The position numbers and the translations under genes were made by a program. Shown here piece after piece: positions 8,348 to 17,618 of a DNA stretch of 64,000 bases. Numbering within the stretch: the stretch's first letter is position 1; every line of letters begins with the position of its first letter. The notes below the pieces were generated by a model. It ran no database searches and had not been told where the DNA came from. It worked only from the letters and a program-made list of their open reading frames with translations. The stretch is from Eubacterium sp. AF36-5BH (GTDB lineage: Bacteria; Bacillota; Clostridia; Lachnospirales; Lachnospiraceae): assembly GCF_003460505.1 (NCBI RefSeq), contig NZ_QTVG01000003.1, positions 62,001-126,000 on the forward strand. Reading direction: 5' to 3'.

Positions 8348-9646
8348 ATGGGACCCAGTGACATAGCTCTGCTATGCGTATTACTTATTTTATTATTATT
8401 CTCGGCGTTTTTTTCTTCAGCCGAAACAGCTCTTACCACTACTAACAAGGTAAGACTTAGAATGCTTGTGGAGGAAGGCAACAAACAGGCCATTATTCTT
8501 GATAAGATTTTAGGTAATTCAAGAAAAATGCTTAGTACAATTTTAATTGGAAATAATATTGTAAATATTGCCGCTTCTTCTTTAACAACAATTTTTATGC
8601 AAAGTGTTTTTAACGTAAGTTGGATTGTTAGTATTGGCGTTGGTATTCTTACACTTGTAATTATTATTTTCGGAGAAATTATTCCTAAGACAGTTGCATC
8701 AATTCATGCAGAATCAATTGCGCTAGCTTATGCTAAACCAATTAATTTCTTTATGGTTGTACTTACACCTATTATTTTTGTTTTAAATTTATTCTCAAGT
8801 TTATTCTTAAAACTTTTTAGGGTTAATGTTAATTTAAATTCTAAATCAATTACTGAGGATGAACTTAGAACTTTAGTTGGTGTCAGTCAGGAGGAAGGCA
8901 TAATTGAAGAAGACGAAATGGATATGATTAACAACGTTTTCGATTTTGGTGATACATGTGCTAAAGATATTATGATACCAAAAGTTGACATTACAATGGT
9001 TCCTTTAGATATTACCTATAATGATTTATTAAACGTCATTAGAAAAGACAAATTCACAAGAATGCCTGTTTACAAGGAAGATTCAGATAACGTAATCGGC
9101 ATTATAAATATTAAAGATATGATGTTAATGGGTGTAAACCCAAACAATTTTGATATAACAAAGATTATGCGCGAGCCATACTTCACTCACGAAAAAGAAG
9201 AATTAAATGACCTTCTTATGGAAATGAGAAATAAAGAACCGGGCATGTGTATTGTTTTAGATGAATACGGTCAGACTGAAGGTCTTATTACTTTAGAAGA
9301 TATTGTTGAAGAAATTATCGGCGATATACATGATGAATTTGACGAAGCTGAGGAACAGGTTATCAGACCTGTTGGCGAAAACGAATATATTGTTGAAGGT
9401 TCTATTAATCTTGATGATTTTAACGACCAGTTAGGCACTGAAATTGATTCAGAAGATTATGAATCATTAGGTGGTCTTATTATTGAACATCTTGACCGTC
9501 TTCCTAATAAGGGTGACAGTGTTGTAATTGACAATTGCAAATTAACAGTTATAAAAATGGACGAAAAACGAATTGACTTAGTAAAGGTTGTTGTCACTCC
9601 TAAAGAAGACGAAACAACTGAATACGATACGGAAAATGAGGAATAA
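8348..9646 (+). CDS. CNNM/CorC-HlyC family transporter with CBS pair
   Basis: A hemolysin-C/CorC type membrane protein of the CNNM class, linked in the family to Mg2+ or other cation export. The 432 residues comprise a DUF21 transmembrane domain (about 1-190) with FFSSAETALTTTNKVRLR and FGEIIPKTVA, a cytoplasmic CBS pair (about 205-330; AKDIMIPKVDI, DEYGQTEGLITLEDIVEEIIGDI) and a C-terminal CorC_HlyC domain (about 345-420; RPVGENEYIVEGS). GGAG lies 7 bases before the ATG. It is monocistronic, divergent from the SCIFF operon and closed by two hairpins. The transported ion cannot be told from sequence. Confidence 0.92.
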   Translation: MGPSDIALLCVLLILLLFSAFFSSAETALTTTNKVRLRMLVEEGNKQAIILDKILGNSRKMLSTILIGNNIVNIAASSLTTIFMQSVFNVSWIVSIGVGILTLVIIIFGEIIPKTVASIHAESIALAYAKPINFFMVVLTPIIFVLNLFSSLFLKLFRVNVNLNSKSITEDELRTLVGVSQEEGIIEEDEMDMINNVFDFGDTCAKDIMIPKVDITMVPLDITYNDLLNVIRKDKFTRMPVYKEDSDNVIGIINIKDMMLMGVNPNNFDITKIMREPYFTHEKEELNDLLMEMRNKEPGMCIVLDEYGQTEGLITLEDIVEEIIGDIHDEFDEAEEQVIRPVGENEYIVEGSINLDDFNDQLGTEIDSEDYESLGGLIIEHLDRLPNKGDSVVIDNCKLTVIKMDEKRIDLVKVVVTPKEDETTEYDTENEE

Positions 9647-9667
9647 ACAATAAACATTTGCTTCTTG

Positions 9668-9720
9668 AAGGGTACCATTATATTTTTTTCTATTTGAACA
9701 AATATAATGGTACCCTTTTA
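9668..9720 (+). terminator. Hairpin downstream of the CNNM gene
   Basis: Perfect 18-bp arms 9668-9685 and 9700-9717, loop of 14 bases, followed by a short T-run. It lies 22 bases after the stop codon. Confidence 0.75.
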
Positions 9721-9741
9721 TGCAATAATAGACTATCATTA

Positions 9742-9780
9742 CACAAAAAAAGAATTGGCGATTGCCAATTCCTTTTTTCT
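9742..9780. terminator. Bidirectional terminator between convergent genes
   Basis: Stem 9752-9759 / 9764-9771 (GAATTGGC core) flanked by an A-run on the left and a T-run on the right, so it works in both directions: for the CNNM gene as back-up and for the minus-strand DUF2085 gene ending at 9820. Confidence 0.8.
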
Positions 9781-9819
9781 TTTTATAGTATCTTGAAACT
9801 TTCAAAACACCTCATTCTT

Positions 9820-10197
9820 TTATCTTAATTTTCTGCCGTATTCAAATCCTATCATTAGGCAATATTTTGTTGAAACAATAAATATCATCATTAATGCTAT
9901 TCCAAACAAAAAACCTGTTATTACACGTCTTGTATTTGTACTTTCGTATTTTGTTTTTGCCTGAATAACGCCGTCAATTATTAGTGGGCATAAAAGTGCA
10001 ACCCAAACACATATATGAATATTTATTAGAAAATAACATCCAAATATTGCACATATCATACCAGTAAGTTCACCTGTACATCTTGCGCATATTGGAAACT
10101 GTTTTCCTTTATAGAAAAAAGAACGATCTGAACGTCTATGACAGCCAAAAATAATTGGTAGCCATTTATAAAACCACTGTTTCATTTTATACGCCAA
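9820..10197 (-). CDS. DUF2085 membrane protein
   Basis: A 125-residue protein with the DUF2085 signature: GCHRRSDRSFFYKGKQFPIC followed by ARCTGELTG (about residues 18-46), then three hydrophobic helices. The Cys/His motif suggests metal or thiol chemistry, but the family has no proven function. The frame to 10197 starts with TTG preceded by GGAG at a good distance and overlaps the upstream zinc-ribbon gene by 11 bases; an ATG at 10185 (MKQWFYK) just after that gene's stop is the alternative start. Co-transcription with the upstream gene is likely. Confidence 0.8.
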   Translation of the reverse strand: MAYKMKQWFYKWLPIIFGCHRRSDRSFFYKGKQFPICARCTGELTGMICAIFGCYFLINIHICVWVALLCPLIIDGVIQAKTKYESTNTRRVITGFLFGIALMMIFIVSTKYCLMIGFEYGRKLR

Positions 10198-10486
10198 AAG
10201 CTACTCCTGCTCCAACTCCAACAACAATCATTAATACGTACCATAATACTGAAACGCAAACACTAACTAATGCTCCGATTCCTGCTGCTTTTGAATTTTT
10301 AGGCTTAGTATCTCTCCATACCAAAAACAAAATCAATCCTACAATTGGAATACAACATCCTAACAATCCCCATCCTATGCTTCCTGTATCATCAGAAGCC
10401 GGCTGATTATTACCTGTTGCCACTCCACAATTAGGACATACAACTGCCAAATCATCAATTTCTTTTCCACAATTTTTGCAATACAT
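10187..10486 (-). CDS. Zinc-ribbon membrane protein
   Basis: A 99-residue protein opening with a zinc ribbon MYCKNCGKEIDDLAVVCPNCG (two CxxC pairs within the first 22 residues), a short polar linker with DDTGS, and two hydrophobic helices (about 35-55 and 72-95). This layout is common among small Firmicutes proteins of unknown role. It overlaps the DUF2085 gene downstream, so the two probably act or are expressed together. ATG 10486 has GGAGG (CCTCC at 10494-10498 on the plus strand) 7 bases upstream. Confidence 0.75.
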   Translation of the reverse strand: MYCKNCGKEIDDLAVVCPNCGVATGNNQPASDDTGSIGWGLLGCCIPIVGLILFLVWRDTKPKNSKAAGIGALVSVCVSVLWYVLMIVVGVGAGVAFGV

Positions 10487-10661
10487 TTCTTCATCCTCCG
10501 TATTTCATAATTTTCTCATTTAGTATATCAACATATTATTTTAGTGGCAATACATTTTAAACTTTTTGTCATTTTTTATTACATTTTTACAAACAATGTA
10601 ATAAATATTTTTATAAATAAAAGTCTTAGTATAATATACTATGTAAATCGCTACAAACAGT

Positions 10662-12188
10662 TTATTTAACTATTACTTTGCACTTGGCTTTTTTCCCACC
10701 GTCTTTTGTTCTTACCACAATGTAGCATTTTCCTTTTTTTAGTGCCTTTACTTTTCCCTTTGACACTTTTGCGATTTTTTTATTTGTAGTTTTCCATGTC
10801 ACCTTTTTATTTGTAGCCTTGCTAGGTGTAATAGTATATTTAAGTTTATATTTTTTGCCCTTCTTTAATACTAATTTCTTTTTGTTAAGTTTTATTTTTT
10901 TTACAGAACGAACAGGTGTAGGCATACCAATGCATGTTCTACGTGGCTCAATGTACTCTTGCTTTTTGTATAAATTATAGTTGCTCCAACTATTTTTGTA
11001 TTTGTTGGAATACCATATTACAACATCATCTTTACCTAAAACAAATTTGCCTAAATCATTTGGTTTATTTCCGCAAAAAGTAACTTTTTCTAAATTACTG
11101 CAATTATTAACTGCTCCATCTTCAACTTTTGTAACAGTTATTGGGAATTTTATTCGTTGTATGTTTTTATTTTCGCAAAAAGTATTTTTTGCAATTGTTT
11201 TAACACCTGTTTTTACTATAACTTCTATGCCTTGCATTGCAGCTGGATAGCATAAAAGATGTGTTTTGTCCTTATTAAAAAGCATACCATTTTCACTGGC
11301 ATATTTTTTATTTTTACTGTCTAATGTTATCTTTTCCAAAGATGTGCAGCCTGCAAAACAAGAACTAACACTTGCATTTTTGCCATTAATTCCTTCAACC
11401 ATATTTCCGTCATTTATTTCTGCAAGGGATTCAACAGTTGATGGAATTGCTATTTCTTTAAGGCTTTTACAATTAGAAAATGCATATATGCCTATACTTT
11501 TTGTTCCATTAGGAATTACAATTTCCTTCAAACTTTTACAGCCACTAAAGGCACCTACACCAATGCTTTCAAGGCTTTCAGGTATATTAATGCTTTCAAG
11601 GCTACTACAGCCTTCAAAGACTCCATCACTTAAATCTTTAATACTATTAGCAATGCTTACCTTTTTCAAATTTTCGCATTGACCAAACGCTTTTCTGCCT
11701 AAATATTTTACATGTTCAGGTATAACAAATTCTGCTACGTTTTTACCTCTTGGATACAAAAAAATCACTTCTTTGTTTTTGCTATATAAAACTCCATCTT
11801 CGCTGGAAAATTCACTGTTATTGTCATCAACAATAATATTTTCCAAGTTGTCGCATCCATTAAAACAAGGAAATGCTTCCCTTGAATTGCTTTCAATATT
11901 TTTTATATTCTCAGATAGTGTAATATTCTTTAATGTTTTGCAGTCTGTAAATGTATCTTCTCCAATGGATACAACTTTCTTTCCATCGATTACTGCTGGT
12001 ACAACCACATCTTCTTCTGTGCCTGTGTACTTCATTATGTATACATTTTCGCCATTTACTCCATACTCCCAATTTGATGATGTTAAGGTTTCATTCTCTG
12101 TAGCCCTAACTCCTGATAGCAACATTACTATCATTGAAAAAGATAATAACGCACTAATTAAAATTTTTGAATTTAATTTTGTCTTCAT
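10662..12188 (-). CDS. Secreted leucine-rich-repeat surface protein with Ig-like C-terminus
   Basis: The start is ATG 12188 (MKTKLNSKILISALLSFSMI), with GGAGG 7 bases upstream; this gives a clean signal peptide cut near VRATEN and about 508 residues. The middle is a run of BspA-type LRR_5 repeats (AFSGCKSLKEIVIPNGTKSI, AFSNCKSLKEIAIPS and others) from about residue 40 to 395. The last 75 residues form a bacterial Ig-like (Big_2-type) domain with ITPSKATNKKVTWKTTNKKIA and are very lysine-rich. No LPXTG or TM anchor is visible, so attachment may be by charge. Such proteins are usually adhesins or wall-associated; the ligand is unknown. It stands alone. Confidence 0.85.
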   Translation of the reverse strand: MKTKLNSKILISALLSFSMIVMLLSGVRATENETLTSSNWEYGVNGENVYIMKYTGTEEDVVVPAVIDGKKVVSIGEDTFTDCKTLKNITLSENIKNIESNSREAFPCFNGCDNLENIIVDDNNSEFSSEDGVLYSKNKEVIFLYPRGKNVAEFVIPEHVKYLGRKAFGQCENLKKVSIANSIKDLSDGVFEGCSSLESINIPESLESIGVGAFSGCKSLKEIVIPNGTKSIGIYAFSNCKSLKEIAIPSTVESLAEINDGNMVEGINGKNASVSSCFAGCTSLEKITLDSKNKKYASENGMLFNKDKTHLLCYPAAMQGIEVIVKTGVKTIAKNTFCENKNIQRIKFPITVTKVEDGAVNNCSNLEKVTFCGNKPNDLGKFVLGKDDVVIWYSNKYKNSWSNYNLYKKQEYIEPRRTCIGMPTPVRSVKKIKLNKKKLVLKKGKKYKLKYTITPSKATNKKVTWKTTNKKIAKVSKGKVKALKKGKCYIVVRTKDGGKKAKCKVIVK

Positions 12189-12503
12189 ATTCTTACCTCC
12201 TGCTTTGCTTTTTATACTTATATTCATTGCATTAATGCTTAATAAACACAATGTCATTTTATAATTTTAGTATTTTTATCCTCAATCCCAATTTATTTTA
12301 TAAGCAACTGTCACAATAAATTATATCAGTATAAAATAACACTTAATTAATTTTTTTTCATAAATATTATAACATACTTTCACCTGTTTTTTCACTTCTG
12401 CGATAAACGGTACTTTTTTTGTAATGAACGACACTTTTTTCTCTAAAAAAAGAAATCACCGTCAGAAACGGTGATTTCTTCTTGAAATAGTTTATATTAA
12501 ATT
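12189..12503. other. AT-rich intergenic stretch
   Basis: Holds the pyrBI terminator (12440-12480) and, on its left, the upstream region of the leucine-rich-repeat gene. Possible but weak -35/-10 pairs for that gene lie around 12260-12290 (minus). No further gene or RNA is seen. Confidence 0.5.
12440..12480 (-). terminator. pyrBI terminator
   Basis: Perfect 13-bp stem 12450-12462 / 12468-12480 with loop CAGAA, followed on the minus strand by T7 and AGAG. It lies 24 bases after the pyrI stop codon. Confidence 0.88.
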
Positions 12504-12956
12504 CTATTTACTTTTAATATTCTCCCATAACTTACCCTGCTGCTCTTCACAATACTGGCAACTATAGAGACCATTCTTCTTGTCTGTTAAAATAAATACG
12601 TCATCAAGTTCCTGCTCAATTGATGTGATGCATCTTGGGTTCTTGCAATGTAAAACATTTACGATTTTTTCAGGAAGCTTAACTTCTCTTTTTTCAACTA
12701 GCTTTCCATCCTTGATAATATCAATTGTAATGTTATGGTCTACAAATCCTAATACGTCAAAATCAACAATGTCATCTAATGAACCTTCAACCTTGATAAT
12801 GTCTTTTCTGCCCATTTTTCCACTGCGGGCATTTTTTATAATTGCCACCTGACAATCTAACTCATCTAAATTCAAATAATGACAAATTGCCATTGCTCTT
12901 CCTGCCTGAATGTGGTCTAATACAAAACCGTTGTTTATTGAATCAATGTTAAGCAT
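12504..12956 (-). CDS. pyrI: Aspartate carbamoyltransferase regulatory chain
   Basis: The nucleotide-binding regulatory subunit that holds ATCase trimers together. The 150 residues have an N-terminal allosteric domain ([21 protein letters not shown]) and a C-terminal zinc domain with four cysteines (CKNPRCIT at about 109-116 and CQYCEE at about 138-143). The start overlaps the end of pyrB by 8 bases, giving translational coupling and matched subunit amounts. It is followed by a strong terminator. Confidence 0.97.
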   Translation of the reverse strand: MLNIDSINNGFVLDHIQAGRAMAICHYLNLDELDCQVAIIKNARSGKMGRKDIIKVEGSLDDIVDFDVLGFVDHNITIDIIKDGKLVEKREVKLPEKIVNVLHCKNPRCITSIEQELDDVFILTDKKNGLYSCQYCEEQQGKLWENIKSK

Positions 12957-13866
12957 CCTTTACCTCCAATAATGTTAAAATAAGCGCCATTCTTACATAC
13001 ACTCCATATTGTGCCTGTTTAAAATATACTGCTCTAGGATCCTTGTCCACTTCAACAGAAATTTCATTTACTCTAGGCAATGGATGAAGTACAAGCATGT
13101 CTTCTTTTGCCATTTTCATTTTCTTCTTATCCAGCACAAAGCTATCTTTTAATCTAATATAATCTTCTTCGTTAAAAAATCTTTCTCTTTGTACTCTTGT
13201 CATATATAGTAAATCTAACTCGCCAATAACATCTTCTAACTTGGTAACTTCCTTATATTCTGCTCCAGCTGCCTCAATTCTCTCAATGATGTATTTTGGT
13301 ACTTTTAATTCCGGTGGAGAAATAAGAACAAACTTCACATTGTCATATCTTAATAATGCGTTAATTAATGAATGTACTGTTCTACCAAATTTCAAGTCAC
13401 CACACAATCCAATAGTAATGTTGTCTAACCTTCCCTTTAAAGACTTAATTGTTAATAAATCAGTTAATGTCTGTGTTGGATGCTGATGTCCACCATCCCC
13501 TGCATTAATTACAGGTATTGAAGAATTGTTTGCTGCTACTAAAGCTGCTCCTTCCTTTGGATGTCTCATTGCTGCAATATCTGCATAGCATGAAATAATT
13601 CTAATTGTGTCTGCCACGCTTTCGCCTTTTGAAGCTGAACTTGATGTTGCTTCTGAGAATCCAAGAACGCTACCGCCTAAATTAAGCATTGCCGCTTCAA
13701 AACTTAAACGTGTTCTTGTACTTGGTTCATAGAACAATGTTGCTAACTTTTTACCTTTACATGCTTCTTTGTACTTTTCTGGGTTTTTCTCAATGTCATT
13801 GGCAAGACTTAATAACTTGTCTATTTCTTCTACTGAAAAATCCAGAGGATTAATTAAATGTCTCAT
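12949..13866 (-). CDS. pyrB: Aspartate carbamoyltransferase catalytic chain
   Basis: Catalyses carbamoyl phosphate + aspartate to carbamoyl aspartate in pyrimidine synthesis. ATG 13866 ([11 protein letters not shown]) is chosen because GGAGGGTGAA precedes it directly; the longer frame begins on a TTG inside that ribosome site. The product is 305 residues. The carbamoyl-phosphate loop [17 protein letters not shown], the [12 protein letters not shown] substrate motif and [10 protein letters not shown] are all intact. A TATAAT -10 box lies at 13910-13915 (minus), but its -35 is poor. No PyrR-type attenuator hairpin is seen in the short leader. Confidence 0.97.
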   Translation of the reverse strand: MRHLINPLDFSVEEIDKLLSLANDIEKNPEKYKEACKGKKLATLFYEPSTRTRLSFEAAMLNLGGSVLGFSEATSSSASKGESVADTIRIISCYADIAAMRHPKEGAALVAANNSSIPVINAGDGGHQHPTQTLTDLLTIKSLKGRLDNITIGLCGDLKFGRTVHSLINALLRYDNVKFVLISPPELKVPKYIIERIEAAGAEYKEVTKLEDVIGELDLLYMTRVQRERFFNEEDYIRLKDSFVLDKKKMKMAKEDMLVLHPLPRVNEISVEVDKDPRAVYFKQAQYGVYVRMALILTLLEVKDA

Positions 13867-13983
13867 TTCACCCTCCAAAACTATTTATTTTTCGCTATTA
13901 AGATGATACATTATAGACAATGAATATTCAAGGTTATACACAATATTTTTAGACATTTTTTTGCACTTTTTATGGAGGATATT

Positions 13984-14808
13984 ATGATGAATGATTTAGA
14001 CATATTAGAAACTTATACCAACATTATTAAGGAACAGACTTCCCTAGTACCAGACATAGCAATTATATTAGGTTCAGGTCTTAATTCTTTTGTAAATATG
14101 GTTAATATAGATGCTGAGATTTCCTACTCTTCTTTACCTGATTTTCCTACCTGCACTAACCAAATGCATAAAGGGCGTTTTATTATAGGAACTATAGAGA
14201 ACAAAAATGTAATTATTGCAGATGGGAGATTACACTACTACGAAGGTTATACTCCTAAGCAGGTTATTATGCCTGTTCGTATAATGAAACTTCTAGGGGC
14301 AAAAACACTTGTTATTACAAATGCTGCCGGTGGAATAAATGAGAATTTTGAACCAGGGGATTTTATGGTTATAGAAGACCAGATTTCTTCATTTGTACCT
14401 TCTCCATTACGTGGATATAACATTGACGAATTAGGACCTCGTTTTCCAGACTGTTCAAACATATACGACACTGACTTAAGAAATCTCCTTAAGGAATGTG
14501 CAGCTAATCTTAATATTCCTATAAAAGAAGGAGTTTATCTTCAAACTCAGGGGCCAAACTACGAAACTCCTGCAGAAATAAAAATGTACAAACTTCTTGG
14601 AGCTGATGCTGTGGGTATGAGCACCTCAATGGAGGCAATATGTGGAAGTCATTGTGGATTAAAAATTTGTGGGTTAAGTTGTATCACCAACAAAGCTGCC
14701 GGTCTTTCTGATAATAAACTTTCTGACCATGAGGTAATTGAAATAGCTTCAAAATCCGCTAACAATTTCTGCAGACTTTTGTTTGATTTCATAAAAAAAT
14801 TAGATTAA
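13984..14808 (+). CDS. punA: Purine nucleoside phosphorylase (inosine/guanosine type)
   Basis: Splits purine nucleosides with phosphate to base and ribose-1-phosphate. The start is set at ATG 13984 (MMNDLDILETYTN) with GGAGG 5 bases upstream, because the ATG at 13972 overlaps that ribosome site. The product is about 274 residues, the length of trimeric type-I PNPs. Motifs seen: IILGSGLNSFV phosphate loop, DGRLHYYEGY, VITNAAGGIN, TQGPNYETPAEI and GMSTSMEAI, then CITNKAAG with the Asn that favours oxopurines. It is divergent from pyrBI, a purine salvage gene beside pyrimidine synthesis. Confidence 0.94.
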   Translation: MMNDLDILETYTNIIKEQTSLVPDIAIILGSGLNSFVNMVNIDAEISYSSLPDFPTCTNQMHKGRFIIGTIENKNVIIADGRLHYYEGYTPKQVIMPVRIMKLLGAKTLVITNAAGGINENFEPGDFMVIEDQISSFVPSPLRGYNIDELGPRFPDCSNIYDTDLRNLLKECAANLNIPIKEGVYLQTQGPNYETPAEIKMYKLLGADAVGMSTSMEAICGSHCGLKICGLSCITNKAAGLSDNKLSDHEVIEIASKSANNFCRLLFDFIKKLD

Positions 14809-14820
14809 CAATAAAACAAA

Positions 14821-14851
14821 AACTTATTAAATATAAAAAATATAATAAGTT
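14821..14851 (+). repeat. AT-rich hairpin after the phosphorylase gene
   Basis: Arms AACTTATTA (14821-14829) and TAATAAGTT (14843-14851) pair perfectly around an A-rich loop. There is no T-run, so termination is uncertain; it may simply mark the end of convergent transcripts with RNase P RNA. Confidence 0.4.
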
Positions 14852-14896
14852 GAATAATATACTCTATAAATAATTGAAATAATATCCAAATAAAAA

Positions 14897-15237
14897 TGAG
14901 TAAGGCTGTAAGCCGGGTTATGTCTTGGATAATCATCTATCTAGGCTAAATGTTGCCACTTAGCTCAAGCAACCTACCCGAAAGCTGGCGGGCAACCAAT
15001 ACTTTCTGCTCGGTCTTGCTTCGGATGGGGTTTACACTGACCTTTAATGTTACCATTAAAGCGGTAGTCTCTTACACTACCATTTCATCCTTACCATTGC
15101 TGGCGGTTTAATTTCTGTTGCACTTTCCTGGGAGTCACCTCCACCGGCCGTTAGCCGGCATCCTGCCCTGCGAAGCCCGGACTTTCCTCTCCTGCGTCCT
15201 TTCGGCAATAGCAGCAGCGATTATCTACCTTACTCAC
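14897..15237 (-). ncRNA. rnpB: RNase P RNA (M1-type catalytic RNA)
   Basis: The minus-strand RNA begins GTGAGTAAGGTAGATAATCG and contains the hallmark GAGGAAAGTCCGGGCTTCGC block (P4 strand) and, near the 3' end, the matching P4 segment around CCCGGCTTACAG, ending CCTTACTCAT. The two ends pair to form helix P1. The length of about 341 bases fits bacterial RNase P RNA, most likely class A. It matures tRNA 5' ends together with the RnpA protein. Ends are estimated from the P1 pairing and could shift by a few bases. Confidence 0.93.
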
Positions 15238-15281
15238 AATTATCTAAATTATCATACTTTAAAAATTAATTCAATACTTAT

Positions 15282-16937
15282 CTAAACAGGAAATACACTT
15301 CCTCCAACAAATTCACTTAATATTGAATTACTTGGAACATTTTCTTTTGGTATTCCCAAAATATAATCTAAGAACTTAAGAAGTCTCTTTGCCTCTAAAT
15401 ATTCCTCTGTATCTTTTGGTACGCCAAACAATTTAGGTTCTGCAAAAACTTTTAACACTGATAATTCATAAACCATTGCAGAATTAAATATTGCATCGGC
15501 ACTATCCTGAAATGGAAAAATATATTTTTCCTCTCCTAGTCTTACCTTGTTCCATCTTTCAATAGATGTTTTAGCTGATATATTTCTTGTTCTGCTGTCT
15601 CTTACAATTCTTCTAAGTAATCTTAAATCAGAAGATGAAATTCTATTATGTTCATCAACATTTATAGGTGTTAATGCGCTAACTCCTATTCTGTATTTTT
15701 TCTCTTCAGGAATACTGTAAGATAACTTGTCATTTAAACAGTGTATGCCCTCAATTATTAAAACCGAATCGTCTGTGAGAGTTATTGTCTTTCCGTTAAA
15801 CTCTCTCTTTCCTGTTACAAAATTAAACTCGGGCATCTCTACTGTCTCACCATTTGCAAGCTTAGTTATATGGTCATTAAATAACTCAATATCAACAGCT
15901 TCTAAAGCTTCAAAATTAAGTTCACCATTTTCATCCTTTGGAGACTCTTCTCTGTTTACAAAATAGTTATCTGTAGATATTATTTGTGCCTGAAGTCCCT
16001 GCGCCATAAGCTGTATTGCAAGTCTATGAGCAAAAGAAGTTTTGCCTGAAGATGAAGGGCCTGCAATTAGCACAACCTTAGCTTCTTCCCTTGACGCAAT
16101 ATCTGATGCGATATCTGCAATTTTCTTTTCCTGTAAAGCTTCCTGCATCATCATAATATCGTTAATTGAACCATCTACTATTTTGTCGTTAATTTCTCCT
16201 ATTGTTGAAACACCTAACTTTTCCGCCCACTTTTCTGATTCCTCTAAAGCTTTGACAACTTTGTTTTGAGGTGTAAACTCTGGCACATGTTTTGGAGATT
16301 CTTTTACCGGCATTTGAAGTACAAAACCTTCGTTATATGGGATTAATTTATAATATTTAAGAATACCTGTAGAATATGCCATATAACCGTAAAAATAATC
16401 CTCAAAACCTTCCATTTTGTAAATTTTTACAGATGAAGCTCTTCTGTATTTAAACAAATTAACCTTATCCTTCATTCTGTATCTTTTAAACTTACTGATG
16501 GCTCTGCCTGTTGACATAACCTCTTTTGTTATAAGCATGTCACGTTTAGCCAGACTATCCATTTCAGTTTTTAATTTTCTTAAAAACTCGTTGTTAATCT
16601 GTATGCCACCATTTATTTTACAGTAATAGCCTTTGCTGACAGAATACTCTACCGAAATATCATCAAAGGCACTATGGTCTGCTATTTTGTAAAAGGCTTT
16701 TATCATCATAAAAACCATGCTTCTTCTATAACATTCCATACCAATATGATTTGCTGTTGTAATAAAAGATACCTTGCAGTTATCAATTAAAACTTTTGAC
16801 AATTCACAAAGTTTTCCATTGCACACTGCAAGTATAATGTCATTTTCATAATAGTCACCAAAATCCTTTGCTATTTCGTACAAAGTGGTTCCGTCTTCAT
16901 ATTCGTATACAACATTTGAAATTTCCACATCAATCAT
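15282..16937 (-). CDS. Nucleoside (uridine-type) kinase with N-terminal TGS-like domain
   Basis: A 551-residue fusion. The first ~60 residues look like a TGS domain (YEYEDGTTLYEIAKDFG); the next ~170 resemble the second-additional domain region of threonyl-tRNA synthetase (NHIGMECYRRS). The C-terminal part is a P-loop uridine kinase/phosphoribulokinase-type domain with GPSSSGKTSFAHRL at about 290-303, STDNYFVNR and LIIEGIHCLND. It probably phosphorylates a nucleoside such as uridine; the substrate of this clostridial family is not firmly known. It overlaps trmK by 8 bases, and RNase P RNA follows about 45 bases downstream. GGAAGG precedes the ATG. Confidence 0.88.
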   Translation of the reverse strand: MIDVEISNVVYEYEDGTTLYEIAKDFGDYYENDIILAVCNGKLCELSKVLIDNCKVSFITTANHIGMECYRRSMVFMMIKAFYKIADHSAFDDISVEYSVSKGYYCKINGGIQINNEFLRKLKTEMDSLAKRDMLITKEVMSTGRAISKFKRYRMKDKVNLFKYRRASSVKIYKMEGFEDYFYGYMAYSTGILKYYKLIPYNEGFVLQMPVKESPKHVPEFTPQNKVVKALEESEKWAEKLGVSTIGEINDKIVDGSINDIMMMQEALQEKKIADIASDIASREEAKVVLIAGPSSSGKTSFAHRLAIQLMAQGLQAQIISTDNYFVNREESPKDENGELNFEALEAVDIELFNDHITKLANGETVEMPEFNFVTGKREFNGKTITLTDDSVLIIEGIHCLNDKLSYSIPEEKKYRIGVSALTPINVDEHNRISSSDLRLLRRIVRDSRTRNISAKTSIERWNKVRLGEEKYIFPFQDSADAIFNSAMVYELSVLKVFAEPKLFGVPKDTEEYLEAKRLLKFLDYILGIPKENVPSNSILSEFVGGSVFPV

Positions 16938-17610
16938 AATATTTTCTACCTTCCTGATTCATTTCTAAAATTTCCTCAACCTTGTGCAAATTATCACTTT
17001 TTTCTTTTTTCATATTTTCTGCAATTTTAGAAAACTTTTTATACTCTTTTTCCAAATATTCTTTTAAAACAGGATTTCTATTTTCCAAAAGTAATTTGCC
17101 ATATTCTAATTGAACTTTTGAATAATCATTTTCTGTTTTATCACATTTCAGAGCTTTTATTACCGTATAATATTTTCCAACATCAAATACCATGGCTTCA
17201 TCAACAATCTGCCAGTTATTTTCTAACAGATATTTTCTTACCAAATCGACTCTTTTATGGGGAGATAGGACTAATTCTTTTATTCCTTTTATGCTCTTTC
17301 CATTTTCAAGTATTGATACAATCAAATCGCCACCCATACCGGCTATGACTGCGGTATCAATCATATTGTCCTTTAGCTTTTCCATGCCATTTGAAAGAAT
17401 TGTTATTATTTTTCCCTCGAGACCTTTTTCCTTAATATGTTTGTTTGCAATGTCTAAAGGTCCCTGATTGATGTCCATGGCATACGCCTTATCTGTTATG
17501 TTTTCTTCCACCAGATAAATAGGCACATACCCATGGTCTGTGCCTATATCTGCAATTATATTTCCTTTTGTAACCATACCGGCTACTGTCTGTAATCTTT
17601 TTGATAACAT
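16930..17610 (-). CDS. trmK: tRNA (adenine(22)-N1)-methyltransferase TrmK
   Basis: Methylates A22 in the D-loop of certain tRNAs. The 226-residue product starts MLSKRLQTVAGMV with the SAM motif ADIGTDHGYVPIYL (about 20-33), MDINQGPLDIA, and the family motif VIAGMGGDLIVSIL (about 88-101). It lies 9 bases after dnaG and overlaps the nucleoside kinase. In many relatives rpoD lies between dnaG and trmK; here it does not. Confidence 0.94.
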   Translation of the reverse strand: MLSKRLQTVAGMVTKGNIIADIGTDHGYVPIYLVEENITDKAYAMDINQGPLDIANKHIKEKGLEGKIITILSNGMEKLKDNMIDTAVIAGMGGDLIVSILENGKSIKGIKELVLSPHKRVDLVRKYLLENNWQIVDEAMVFDVGKYYTVIKALKCDKTENDYSKVQLEYGKLLLENRNPVLKEYLEKEYKKFSKIAENMKKEKSDNLHKVEEILEMNQEGRKYYD

Positions 17611-17618
17611 ATATTTTC

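Noticed and set aside
10576..10604. Hairpin TTATTACATT / AATGTAATAA as terminator of the leucine-rich-repeat gene
   Set aside because: A-rich, not T-rich, sequence follows it on the minus strand, so it does not fit an intrinsic terminator.
11773..12264. 163-codon plus-strand frame opposite the leucine-rich-repeat gene
   Set aside because: Low-complexity shadow of the repeat coding strand; no start signals.
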